Shown here piece by piece: positions 33,383-45,323 of a stretch of DNA of 64,000 nt. The stretch's first letter is position 1; the number at the start of each line of letters is the position of its first letter. The notes below the pieces were generated by a model. That model ran no database searches, had not been told where the DNA came from, and was given only the letters and a program-made list of their open reading frames with translations. Source of the stretch: Brassica napus (lineage: Eukaryota > Streptophyta > Magnoliopsida > Brassicales > Brassicaceae); the NCBI RefSeq assembly GCF_020379485.1, contig NC_063439.1, positions 13,275,683 through 13,339,682 of the forward strand, in the 5' to 3' direction. Position numbers and translations under genes: made by a program.

Positions 33383-35536
33383 TGGTGACTCTAATTTTAT
33401 ATTTTCGAGAAGTTATTCGTAGAACGAAAAAGAAATCATTAGGGGCCATATCTAGAGATTGAATTTGTTCTTTGAGATTTTCATCTTGATTATTTAGGCA
33501 ATCATTTACTTGTTCTTCCGAACTAGAATCATGAGGATCTTTGATGGAAGATATGATCGAGTGAAAATATTCAGAATCTTGTCTTTGTTTTTCTTTGAGG
33601 ATTTTTAGATCATTTTTTACTTCTTTGATTTCAATCATAATATCTTGTATTGTTGTTTTCGAGGTGTCTTTCTTTCTTTTGTTGAGAATAGTGGTGAGAT
33701 CATAAGAGGATTTGGAGGAACTTGGACCATAAGATTTTAGGGAATTATCTATGTTTTTATCATCTTTTCGTTTAAAGAGGAAATAATTTTCTCAAGAAAT
33801 TTCTGTTTTAGGCTTGGATCAGAAATGGAATTTAATATTTCAAGTTGTAATTCTTGATGTTTTAGTGAGGACATAGATATTCTTTTCATATGACTCTGAA
33901 CTAGATGATGAACTATTTAGTTCATCAACCTGAAGGGCCTTTTCAGAAGCCACAGATGAGTCAGAGTCATATGACGAAGAGGAATCATTTAGTAAAAGAT
34001 TAGCTATTTTATTTGAAATTTCTTCTCCGAGGTTTAGTTCCAGGATTTTGAGATTAAAACGACAAAACTTTGAAGTGTGACCTTTCTTATTGCATTTAAA
34101 GCATGTAAGATCTTTATAGAAAGGTTTTTTGGCTGGGGTTTCCTTAGAAGGGAATTTTTTTGGGGGTTTTTTCCATGAATTTTCACGACTTCTAAAACTT
34201 TTATAGTTTCTAGAATGTGTTCTAGGCTTATTTTTAGAGTAGTAGTTTTTGTTGCAATCACCTACAGAAGATTTACTACCTTGATTGAGGTCTATTTCAA
34301 ATTGTTTACAGAATGATCCTAATTCTACTTTTGTTCTTTTGAGTTCCCATTTAAGATGTTTATGGAGTTTCAGGTCTTGGCATATCCTAAGACCTTCTTG
34401 TTGAACAATACTGACCAACTCTCCATAAGTGAACTAACTTTGTCTCCTAAGAGAGTAGGAAGGCCAGCTAGGAATTTTTCTTTCCAAAAAGGTTGGTTAG
34501 AATCCTGACGGAGTAAGACTCTAGTAAGAAATGTGTTTTTGTACCATTGGAAATCACTTAGTTTTTTGCATTTAAGGTTTGAAAGGAGTTCAGCATTTTT
34601 ATCTCTAAGGACCGAGGGGTCTCCTATAAAATGCATGGTTATGGCTATGACTAAAGTAGCAACAGCATCTTGTTGAGGATTTCCGAGATTATCTAGGATT
34701 GGTACATTATCTTTATCCGTTTTAATTGAATCTAGGATTTCTGTTCGTTGCTGATTGGTTAGGTAATTATCCCACCATCCTTTTAGCTGTCCCGAAAAGC
34801 CAGCTTTTAGGAGTTCAGCTACGGTTTTATCCTCATTTCCTATTTGGGTTCTATAAGCGTTTGCGGCCATTGTCATTTTTTGGAGGAAACTTAAAATGTT
34901 ATATTCAGATATACCATCAATATTCCAGTCATAGACTGATGATGAGTTAAATCGAGATTGCTCTATTGGTTGGATTTGTCCTAGATCAGGGGCTGAGATT
35001 AATTGACGATCTTGACGGTTTTGCCTATCAAGACGGTTTATTTTTGGGACAGAATTTTGATCAGAACATTCACTAATGTCTGAATCATTGGCTAGAGTGT
35101 TTATTTGGATTTTAGATGTAGGAGTATCGGGGATATCAGAAATATGTGGCATGCTACTATCTCCTATTTCAGCTTTACTTAATTGACTTTGGAGGGCACA
35201 AATGAATTCAAGGTTTGTGTCTTGGTAAGTTTTGACACTTGAATTGGAAATTTGGAAAGGTTTAAACATGGGACTTTTGTTTTTCTTTTCAGAAGGAGAC
35301 TCCATTTGAATGGGGTTTTGATTTTGGATTGATTTTTCAATCCTATCAAGTTGTTTGCTTATTGTACCAAGATTAGTGTTTGAAAAATTGTTTTGAACAA
35401 TGATATTTTTTATATTAGCTTTATCATCTTCTTGGGGTCGTTTAAAAGGAATTGCTTCAATTGGGGTTCCTAACCAATCTAGCTTTATCCCTTGGGGGAG
35501 GAGGATGATTGGAGCGAATAATTTTACCATTAGCAA
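33383..35536 (-). pseudogene. Pararetrovirus copy B: capsid region, broken
   Basis: A long open part at 34370-35536 (388 codons) covers the N-terminal capsid region. A deletion or frameshift near 34430 leads to 33840-34418 with the zinc knuckle CFKCNKKGHTSKFC. Further breaks near 33790 lead to 33369-33638. It is about as close to copy A as one would expect for two copies of the same viral lineage, with private lesions in each. Confidence 0.8.
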
Positions 35537-36335
35537 GTGTTTCCCATTCAGGAGTTTTATTGCGATTGGTAATTGGATTCACTGTTTTAGAAAAAGGAAA
35601 ATTTATACTGTTCTTAGAAGCATAATCTTCAAACCAATTAAAAAATAAAATTTGTACCTTATGTGTTTGAAGATAATCATAAAATTCATTCTGAATGTTA
35701 TTTCTTTCTTTTAAAAAGTTCTTGAAGAACCAAAGCCTTTTTTGACTATTATTTTTAGAGTAAAAATCATCTCTTAAAAACTCTTTGTCAATTGAAAATT
35801 CTTTTTCTAAAACATTTAATTCATTTAACATGTTATCTGTAATGGCTGAAAAAGTTGGACTTGTTGGCTCAGATTTTGTAATAAATTCATTTTGTGAAAG
35901 ATCGTTTTCCGCAGAGTAAACCGGTTTTGGAATCTGTGACTGAAAATTAACATTTTTTAAAACAGAATTTGGAATATCCGAGGTTGAAAACCGGGGACGG
36001 AATTTCATACTCTTTTCTTCTTTAGGAAAATCATGACCTAATTGTGAGACTCTTCCTAAATCAATAGTTTCTGGATTAGAAGAAGATTCACACATGTTAG
36101 AAGAAGATCCACACAAATATTCTTCAATCCTATCTTGGTTATTTCTGATAAAAGACAGTTTTACTTTTCCATCACGAAATTGCTCAATATGTTTTAAACG
36201 TGTATTTGGTTCTATAGATTCTTGGGGTGCAGGAAGTTTTGGTTGGACTGCTCCTTCGAGGACCCATTCGTCTGGAAGATTTATATCTTTCCATTGGATG
36301 GATCTCGGAATAACGGAGTTGGATCTTGAAAGATA
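35457..36335 (-). pseudogene. Pararetrovirus copy B: movement protein, 5' truncated
   Basis: The frame 35457-36116 ends by overlapping the capsid frame by 80 bp, the same arrangement as in copy A. Upstream of 36116 a stop lies in frame, and similarity continues to about 36335. There it stops abruptly and copia gag sequence begins. The first third of the movement protein is missing. Confidence 0.8.
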
Positions 36336-37206
36336 CGTAACTCATGGCAGTACTTTGTGCTATGAACCTGCACTGCACACACCTGACACCTACCAAGATA
36401 TGGTCTAGTGGAGCGATTTGCCTTATTGTTGTTGTGACCATTCGACCAGTTGTGAGATGAAGTGTTGTTGTTGTTGTTGTTGTGATAGCGTGGTTGATTA
36501 TTGATGTTGTTATGCTGCTGGTTCCTTGGCCTAGAATCAGCTGCATTTGCAACCACCAGTGTTATCGCAAACGTCTAAGTGGTGAGAATGATAGCTTCCC
36601 TATTAACCATGCATTCATAGAGTTCAGTAAACAGAATTGGAGTGCCACGACCATGAATGGCATCAATCTCTGGCTTGTACTCTTCAGGAAGCCCATCTAG
36701 AATCCATTCTGTAAGGTCTTCATGATCCATCGGTTTGCCCAAAAGAGCAAGGTCATGTGATGTTGATTTGATCCGACGTAGATACTCACTGATCGTCTTT
36801 GTTCCTTTGACACATCGCTCAATCTGAAGCTTGAGCTGACATACATGACCACGAGATGCATTACCAAAGGTCGCAGCTAGAGAAGACCAAACTTCTTGAG
36901 TAGTACTGGCACTGGAGACAGCCGATTGAACCAGGAGAGGTATGGCTCCTATCATCGAGCTATGTAGAGGAGACGGTCTTGGCGACGCCATGGAGCATAT
37001 GTCAGATTTGGTATGACAACACCATCACGAGTTATTGTGGTTGGTGGTGATGAGTTCGGCTCGTCGATAAAATGTTGAAGTTCATGGCCTTCAAGCAATG
37101 CTCTGACTTGTCTGCTCCACATCAAGTAATTGAGATTACTGAGTTTTGTCATACTGGACATAGTGACCGAAAGTAGAGCACTTTGAGGATCTTGGGCATT
37201 GAACAC
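36336..37206 (-). pseudogene. Copia-type gag fragment, broken
   Basis: Read from 37206 downward: MSSMTKLSNLNYLMWSRQVR is the N-terminal gag segment of plant copia elements. After a frameshift near 36980 comes the UBN2-like gag core (36575-36991; TQEVWSSLAATFG, LTEWILDGLPEEY). Another frameshift leads to an Asn-rich linker and a zinc knuckle (CQVCAVQVHSTKYC, near 36354-36395). The sequence then joins the pararetrovirus. No protease, integrase or polymerase of this element is present. Confidence 0.88.
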
Positions 37207-37339
37207 AGAGGTTAGTTCTGCCGTTGATTAAGATATCTTATGAAACAATTTTTAAAACATAGAGAAACAGAGATATACAATAAGAAGAAGAAGACCGATC
37301 AGAAAAAGAAAATTCAGATCTAAAGCTCTGATACCATAT

Positions 37340-37517
37340 TGAATGGTATAAACTAGTGATTCTTATTAACATAGAAGCTCTGATTATATACAGAGAATCA
37401 TAGTGCTGAGCAAGAGAAAAATATACGAGAGTTAATACAAATATACAAAAGTAACTATAGACGTTGATTGAGGGATTTAGTCAATCCACGAGATCCACAT
37501 TCCATATTCTATCAACA
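37340..37517 (-). mobile_element. Copia 5' LTR with adjoining primer-binding site
   Basis: A 178-bp sequence starts TGTTGATAGAATATGG at 37517 on the minus strand and ends CCATTCA at 37340 (TG...CA). It is followed downstream by TGGTATCAGAGC (37325-37336 on the plus strand as its complement), the initiator-methionine tRNA primer site common to plant copia elements. Gag starts about 120 bp later. The 3' LTR was not found. Confidence 0.8.
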
Positions 37518-37644
37518 TGGACAATCTAATTTCCGAGCAACCATACTAGTATTCTCTATTTGGCATGCTAAAAGGAATCAACGTTGTATATGTTATTAGG
37601 ATGATCAAGCAAAAAACAGTCTCAAACCAAAAGATCCGGATTAA

Positions 37645-38279
37645 TTATGCTTCCCTTGCTATGCTGTCTTATGTGATTTTTCCCACCACACATACTCCAA
37701 AATATATGTTAAACATGCTGAAAGAATCAAGGACCTCGACGAGTTCTTTGCATATCCATGGGAGATTCTTTCATTCCAAATGTTAATCAATAGCATTAAG
37801 GAGAGCGAATAAATTACCTTATCGCATAGCACTACTACATTGCAGGGGTTTATGCAACCTTTTCAGTTGGTGATAACCAAATTTGTGTCTGCTTTAACCG
37901 AAGTTGTTCGTCAAGAGTCTGCGACTAAAGATGCTGAAGGGGATATTGATGATTTTGTAGATGCAGACAGTTCGTTTGAACATGGTTAACATGGTTCATC
38001 AAGCCTAACCATCTTATCAACTGCAGATGCTGAATGGGCTATTGATGATTTTGTAGATGCAGACAGTCTATTTGATGCCTAATAAACGAGATCAAACTGA
38101 GGCATGCCATGACATTAGATTCATCTTCTAATGTAAATGTAATACTACTATGTCAACTGAACATTATTTCCTTCAACTAAATACTGTGATAGTTGTTTAG
38201 TTGGCTGATAACCCCAATCCAGTTGTTATACTGCTATGTCTCAAAATAGTTAGCTGACCATCATTGTTTGTGATGTTGT
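37645..38279 (+). pseudogene. DUF1985-type relic, left part
   Basis: A broken translation shows EHAERIKDLDEFFAYPW followed by INSIKE and then GFMQPFQLVITKFVSALTE, the pattern of DUF1985 proteins from Ulp1-carrying MULEs. Two repeats of DDFVDADS follow (near 37950 and 38050). Multiple stops and frameshifts. The relic is cut by the solo LTR and continues at 40017. Confidence 0.55.
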
Positions 38280-40016
38280 TGTAACGACCGTGACCCGGGT
38301 TCTCTTTAAACCGATAGTGGTTTAATTCAAATTATAATTAATTATCTATAAAACCAAAAGCTAACCATTTTAATTCCTAACCCTAACCGTATATTCTTGT
38401 ACACGTATTTATATATGCTGTACTCTTCGTTAAAAAGCCAGCCACCATTATTTTAGATCGAGCCAGAGCTGATGCCATTGTGTTGTCCACCTCTGATCAT
38501 CACTCTCGTCTCCATCTCTTTCCTCCTTTATTCCCGTGTTCTTCTTCTCCCTCTTTATGAAGCTGTGCGTTGTTGTTTGGAGATGCGGGACGCAAGCACC
38601 ACCACCACCGTGAACCATCTCACCTTATCCCACCGGAGCCATGCTTCATCACCGGAGGAGCAGCCCATGACATCACAGACCCGTTACCTGCCGTCACATC
38701 CGTTGCGCTGTGGTTACGTACCGGATCTGCGAGATGGAGAGAAAGGCGTTCGAGGCGGAGCCGCATGTTCCCCACCACCACCGGTCTTAGATCTGTACCG
38801 CCGTGATCCCTTGGTCACCGTAGTTGATCCATATTGTCGGAGAGCCAGCAATGCTATGTCGTTAACGTCTCGTATCGGTTGGTGATGTGGAGCACGTGAT
38901 CAATTATGATAAGTTCCTTATTCATATTTTTCTTGTATTACAAAGTAACCGTTCTCATCATAAACCCTATAATTATATATATTAATAATGCCTTTATCTT
39001 GTATTATTTATATTCGATTTGAAGTGTCTCGGTGAGGAGTGGAGATCCATGGCGAAACCGTAGCTTTCTTGCTGATAAAGTCATTTCGTTTTAGTCGGAC
39101 TCGCTTCTGGTTCTTAGTCATTTGCTAAGGTGAGTGTCTATTCCGTAAATCCCGTACCAGTGTAGAATTGTCTCTATCGTAGTTTAGATTTTGAATCATG
39201 ATCCGTCTGTTTGACTCTTGATTGTTAGTTAGTTGTTCATTGTAAATTGGAACTAGGGGTCTAGAGGATTCAACCGTTGATTTGATTGTGTGATGTTAAG
39301 AGATGCGATATATATATGTATGTATACATAGTTATGAGTAGGGACTATGTGAGTGGGCGGGGGTCCAGAGATGTCTGGACTAGCGACGCAGCTTTGGTGG
39401 GCGGGGGCTCAGAGACGTCTGGGCTAGCGACGCAAATTGTGTGGGGCGTGGGTGCAAAGACGTTTGCATTCGACGCAGCTTTGGAGGGCGGAGGTACAGA
39501 GACAGACAGTACTAGCGACGCAGCGTATGTATATATATATCCGTATGAGGAGATGCGGGGTGTATGGACTAGCTATATGCTATCATCACATTGCTTGTGT
39601 TGTGTGATGCTTTAGGCATCTTGTTTGTTCATTTTAGAGCTAAACTTCCATAGTGGGAGTTCTATTTACTCAAGTCAGTGGTTTGCGTGTTTAGCATCCC
39701 ATACCTCACGGAGTAACTCTCCTGTTGCTCACCCCTCTTCTTCCCCTTGCAGGTGCGCTTGCCGAGTGTTGGATATCTGGACGGTTTGGTGTCTTGGGAA
39801 TAATTTATTTATTTCGGTTTTGATTACTAATTTATACGAATTTTAGATTCGATTTATTTTGATATACTTTTATAATTCAATTTAAAAATGTACTTCTTTG
39901 GAAATTATTTTATTAAATGTTATGTTATTTTGTCCGATTTTGAATAATTCGGTTTAATTCGATATTTCATCGTAAGTAACATGCCGTTCTCCATATAGGA
40001 GGTGACGGGTGTTACA
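38280..40016 (+). mobile_element. Solo gypsy LTR with 5-bp target duplication
   Basis: Starts tgtaacgaccgtgaccc at 38280 and ends gacgggtgttaca at 40016 (1737 bp). Flanks gttgt (38275-38279) and gttgt (40017-40021) are an exact 5-bp duplication. No internal region is present, so it is a solo LTR left by LTR-LTR recombination. It carries a four-copy, 44-bp tandem array (39354-39527). The short frames in it (38472-38885, 39286-39615) have no recognisable product. Confidence 0.88.
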
Positions 40017-40745
40017 GTTGTATTCCCAAATATGTATCAGATCTATCATCCCTCATGATTTAGAATCGAAGTTGATGAAGCTGATCAGTTTTGTTGGTCT
40101 TATAAAGAGGAAGATCCAAGAGTTGATAACATGGTTAGGCTTGTTAAGGAAGGTGTCCGTTTTCATGTTCACTAGTGGAGGGTCAAAGGCAGATTTTTTC
40201 CCAAATGCGTGAGTAGGCTAAAGCTGAAGCTCTTGCACGAAAGAAGAGAAAGAGAAAGGTATCATAAAAAAAACCACTAACACAGGAGTTGATACTGAGT
40301 ACATAGCTTCATTTTTAATGACAAGATTAAAGGTGAACTAGCTAGAGTTGAAGGCAAGATTGATGACCTGCGCAAATCATCACACAGTTCCAAGCGTTTA
40401 TAAATCACATTTCAGACAACACTAAGAAGATCTTTTACTCAGTTGCTGGTTTTATATCCCAGTTCAATGATCGTACACATGAAGGCAATGCATTTCTAAT
40501 GGTGGCGTGGAAGCATCAAAAGTTCAGCCATTCACAAGGCGTCCCTTCACGAGCTCATCAGCACATGCATCAAATATTATTAAAATTGTCATAGATATCT
40601 TAAAACTTCACTATCTCCCTTGGGTAGCAAATAAGTTATATAATTCTTTCTATTCAGGTCCCAGGAAAATCAGTTGGTGTTCCATGTTATGCGGAAAATA
40701 TGGTGGAGAGGAGTTATCAGCGGAAACCGACCTTGTCAACAAAAC
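40017..40745 (+). pseudogene. DUF1985/DUF287-like relic, right part
   Basis: After the solo LTR the degenerate translation resumes: EVDEADQFCWSYKEEDPRVDN, then VRLVKEGVRF, then basic runs and IKGELARVEGKIDDLRK. This resembles the middle and coiled-coil part of DUF1985-type proteins in Ulp1-carrying elements. Broken at many places. It ends where another LTR begins. Confidence 0.45.
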
Positions 40746-42233
40746 TGTAACACCCGCTTTTTCTAAAATAACTTAAACAAATAAAAAGTCTGAAATCTCC
40801 ATTTTAATTTTCATAAATAGTTTCTGAACACCATAAATCCAATAAAGAGATAAATTCTGAAAATGTTGATAAAAGCATAAAACTGCAAGTCTGAAAAATA
40901 AATAAAGAAAACTCCCAAAGCACCAATCCGATAGCAATCACTCATGCTCGCCAGTCTCACATGAAAGGGAAGAAAAGGAGGGGTGAGTAACATGGTAGTT
41001 ACTTCGTGAGGTATGAGATGCTAAACACGCAAACCACTGACTTGAGTAAATAGAACTCCCACTATGGAAGTTTAGCTCTAACATAAAAACATACGATGCC
41101 TAGCGCATCACACGAACACAAACAATGCGATGATAGCATATAGCTAGTCTATATACCCCACATCTCCTCATACGGATATATATATTTATATATATACATA
41201 CGCTGAATCGCTAATACAGTCTGTCTCTGTACCCCCGTCCTCCAAAGTTGTGCCGATGGCAAACGTCTCTGCACCCACATCCCACACAATCTGCGTCGCT
41301 AGCCAAACGTCTCTGAGCCCCCGCACTCCATAGTGGCATCGCTAGTCCAGACATCTCTGAACCCTCGTCCTCACACGTAGTCCCTACTCATAACTATGTA
41401 TACGTATATATATATATATTTCATCTCTTAATATCACACAATTAAATCAACGGTTGAATCCTCTAGACCCCTAGTTCCAGTTTACAATGAATGAATTAAC
41501 TATCAATCAAAACTCAAACAGACTCAATTCAAACAAACGGACCATGATTTGAAATTTAAACTAACATAGGGAAAATTCTATATTGGTACGGGATTTACGG
41601 AATAGACCCTTACTTACCCAAGCTCGGAGATAATGGGAAATTGCCCCGCCCAACAAAGCTGGCTTAGAATTTAGAATAATAAATCGAAAGTTGCATGCTT
41701 CCTACGCATGAAACATTTAGCCTAAGCTAAGTATGTTGCTTGTTACACTAGTAACAAAGAAGATAACACTTAGCTGCTACACAGATTGGACTACGGTTAA
41801 TGGTTGCGTCTTTTCTCCATCTAGGTACGTAACCACCACAAGCACTGCCAACAAAATTAATATCACAAAGCCTTGTCTCTGATGATTACATCTTTGGTGG
41901 TGATAAAATCATGACGTACCAATATGGAAACACATAAGCGAATGTGGGGAACGAGAGTGAGTGACGGCGGTGGTGCAAGAAAGAGAGAGATTGTGATCTC
42001 CCTTGCTCGGATCTCTACGGTGGTGGCTTACGTTGCCTACGGTAACAAAGACGATACTCTCCGGTGACTTGCGAATCATGGCGGTGCAAATCTGTGACTA
42101 GTTGTGACGGAACGCGACGGCTCCGGTTTCACTTTCTCATCTCGTCTTGGTCACGTTCGCACAACACAAATCACAACGATGGCTTCTTCGGTGATGGAAG
42201 ATAACTTGATTTGATGAGACAATGTGAGACAGT
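40746..42233 (-). mobile_element. Related LTR relic, opposite orientation
   Basis: Begins tgtaacacccgc at 40746, the reverse complement of an LTR 3' end. Over 40985-41620 it is similar to the solo LTR at 39100-39800 read in the opposite direction, including the tandem block with cgtct dyads (41215-41370). The far end is obscured by the LTR element inserted at 42239. About 1.5 kb, non-coding. Confidence 0.65.
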
Positions 42234-42769
42234 AAAAGTGTAATACCCGTTTTTTTCTAAAATAAAATAATAAATAATAATATCTGAAAAATCTCCATTT
42301 ATTACTTCTCATAAATCAAATCCAACACCATAAATCCGATAAAAAGAATAAATCCTGAAAATATCGATTAAATCATAAAATCGCAAGTCTGAAAAAGAAA
42401 TAAAGAAATCACCCAAAAGCACCTGTCCAATAACAATATCTACTGCTCGTTAGTCTCACCTGAAAGGAGGAAGAAAGAGGGGTGAGTAACAGGGGAGTTA
42501 CTCCGTGAGGTATGTGATGCTAAACTGCAAACCACTGACTTAGAACATAGCACTACGACCATGTAGGCCTAGCTCTAGCATGAAACAAGCACAGTGTCTA
42601 ATACACTACATAAAACATCCAATGCGCTGATAGTACATGCTACTCTATGCACCCCGCATTTCCTCATAAGGATATATGTATATCTCCAGGCGTACAATAG
42701 TCCATCCCTGCACTCCAATAATCTGCGTGACGGCGACTGATACAAATGTCTTTATACCCCCGCAATCTC

Positions 42770-42915
42770 ACTGCTCGTCGGCGGCTTACACAAACGTCTT
42801 TGTGCACCCGCAATCGCACTGCTCGTCGGCGGTTTACACAAACGTCTTTGTGCACCCGCAATCACACTGCTCGTCGGCGGCTTACACAAAAGTCTTTGTG
42901 CACCTGCAATCACCA
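42770..42915. repeat. Three 48-bp tandem units in the 3' LTR
   Basis: Units contain ctcgtcggcgg(c/t)ttacac and a dyad cacaaa-cgtc-tttgtg. The 5' LTR has two full units at 44483-44577. A preceding partial unit in each LTR carries a variant dyad. Confidence 0.9.
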
Positions 42916-43520
42916 CAGACAGACATATTTATATATATACATTTATAGCAGTTTTAACATAACTAAATTCATTCAATCGTTGAATCTTCTATTATCTTAT
43001 TTCCGGTTTAACAATCAATAATAATAATAACCAAACAAGACTCTCAAACAGACTCGATTCACAGAGACAGATCATGTTTTGAAACTAAACTTTTCATAAT
43101 AGCAGTACTAAACTAGCTCGGGATTTAACGGAGTAGCCCTCACCTTAGCCACAGGCTGAAATGAACAACGGAAGATGTGGTCAATTGAGGTCAACTGCAA
43201 CACTAGAATCAGCGACTTGATCTTAGATTCTCCGGAAATAAGTTTCCTAAAATGGAAACTTTCCTAAAATGAAATCTCTCCTAAAATAGAAACTTTCCTA
43301 AAATAGCAACTTTCCTAAAATAGATTCCTGTAACTAGAAATATGGAGGAGACAAACTTACTAGAAAAACTCACTCGAAGTTCGCCAAGAAATCCCGCCGG
43401 AAGCTCACACGGAAAGCCCACCGGAAATATTCACTAGTGACTGGTCGTTGGATAATTCAACAACTCGTCATGCGCAAAGAAATAATTTGACTTGATGAAT
43501 AAAGAGAAGAGAGTGGAGTT

Positions 43521-43530
43521 TCTTATATAG
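43521..43530 (-). promoter_or_regulatory. TATA box of the LTR element (3' LTR copy)
   Basis: On the minus strand ctatataaga lies about 130 bp from the start of the LTR. The equivalent copy in the 5' LTR (about 45186-45195) would drive the element's RNA. Confidence 0.55.
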
Positions 43531-45323
43531 AGGAAGGAAAGAGAAGAATGTTTTCTAAACTTCCAATGTGGGACAAAATAAGAAAAGAGTATTGGGCTTT
43601 AATTTTTTTAATAATAGCCAAAAAGGCCTCAACAAAAATCAGGATCGTTACAATTCTCCCCCACTTAATCGGAATTCGTCCCGAATTCCAGAACGGAACC
43701 CGAGAAAAACTCCAACAAATACGAAAGAGAGAAGAACGCGAGATGAAAGGAAAGGAAACAAACAGTAACTAGATCTTTATCTACACCAAAAGATAAAGTC
43801 AAAAATACTAACGACTAAACAAATGATTCTGGACAGAAGGATGTCACTTTTATTTTGAAATTCCCAATCCCCAACAAACATTGAAAACCTCTGAAATCCG
43901 AGTCCCATAAATCGCCATCCCGGGTCGGAGCCGGGAGGGAACCCCGCTCTGATACCAAATTGTAATACCCGTTTTATCTAAAATAAAATAATAAATAATA
44001 ATCTCTGAAAATCTATACTTCTCATAAATCAAATCCAACACCATAAATCTGATAAATAGAATAATGCCCAAAAATATCGATAAAATCATAAAACCGCAAT
44101 TCTGAAAAAGAAATAAATAAATCACCCAAAATCACCTGTCCGATAACAATCTCTACTGCTCGCCAGTCTCACCTGAAAGGGGGAAAAAAGAGCGGGTGAG
44201 TAACAGGGGAGTTACTCCGTGAGGTATGGGATGCTAAACCGCAAACCACTGACTTAGTACATAGCACTACGACCATGTAGGCCTTGCTCTAGCATGAAAC
44301 AAGCACAGTGTCTAATACACCACATAAAACATCCAATGCACTGATAGTACATGCTACTCTATGCACCCCACATTTCCTCATAAGGAAATATGTATATCTC
44401 CAGGCGTACAGTAGTCCATCCCTGCACTCCCACAATCTGTGCGTTGGCGACTGATACAAACGTCTTTGTACATCCGCAATCTCACTGCTCGTCGGCGGCT
44501 TACACAAACGTCTTTGTGCACCCGGAATCACACTGCTCGTCGGCGGCTTACACAAACGTCTTTGTGCATCCGCAATCACCACAAACGGACATATTTATAT
44601 ATATACATATATAGCAGTTTTAACATCACTCAATTCATTCAATCGTTAATTCCTCTATTATCTTATTCCGGTTTAACAATCAATAATAATAATAAACAAA
44701 CAAAACTCTCAAACAGACTCCATTCACAGAGACGGATCATGTTTTGAAACTAAACTTTCCATAATAGCAGTACTAAACTAGCTCGGGATTTAACAGAGTA
44801 GCCCTCACCTTGGCCACAAGCTGAAATGAACAACATAAGATGTGGTCAATTGAGGTCAACTGCAACACGAGAATCAACGACTTGAGCTCAGATTCTCTGG
44901 AAATAAGTTTCCTAAATGGAAACTTTCCTAAAATGAAACCTCTCCTAAAATAGAAGCTTTCCTAAAATAGCAACTTTCCTAAAATAAATTCCTATAACTA
45001 GAAATATGGAGGCGACAAACTTACTAGAAAAACTCACTGGAAGTTCGCCAAGAAATCCCGCCGGAAACTCGCACGGAAAGCCCACCGGAAAAATTCACTA
45101 GTGACTGGTTGTTGGATAATTCAACAACTCGTCACGCGCAAAGAAATACTTTGACTTGATGAATAAAGAGAAGATGGTGGAGTTTCTTATATAGAGGAAG
45201 GAAAGAGATGAAGGTTTTCTAAACTTCCAATGTGGGACAAAATAAGAAAAGAGTATTGGGCTTTAATTTTTTTAATAATAGCCAAAAAGGCCTCACCAAA
45301 AATCAGGGTCGTTACAAAAAGAG

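Larger units (their letters stand above)
42239..45316 (-). mobile_element. Complete non-coding LTR retrotransposon (gypsy-derived, TRIM/LARD-like)
   Basis: 3' LTR 42239-43652 (1414 bp) and 5' LTR 43961-45316 (1356 bp), both TG...CA, flanked by the exact 5-bp duplication aaaag (42234-42238 and 45317-45321). On the minus strand the internal region begins with TGGTATCAGAGC, a tRNA-Met primer site (43946-43957), and ends with the purine tract aagtgggggagaat (43653-43666). The internal region is only 308 bp with no ORF, so all proteins must come from a partner. The LTRs are related to those at 38280 and 40746. Most of the LTR length difference is one extra 48-bp tandem unit. Confidence 0.95.

Noticed and set aside
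38472..38885. 137-codon frame at the start of the solo LTR
   Set aside because: It lies wholly inside the LTR, has no match to a known retroelement protein, and is disrupted in the related LTRs as far as I can compare.
42664..42948. Repeat-coded frames with FVHPQSHCSSAAYTNV units
   Set aside because: Generated by the 48-bp LTR tandem units. The unit length is a multiple of three, so open frames arise by default on both strands.
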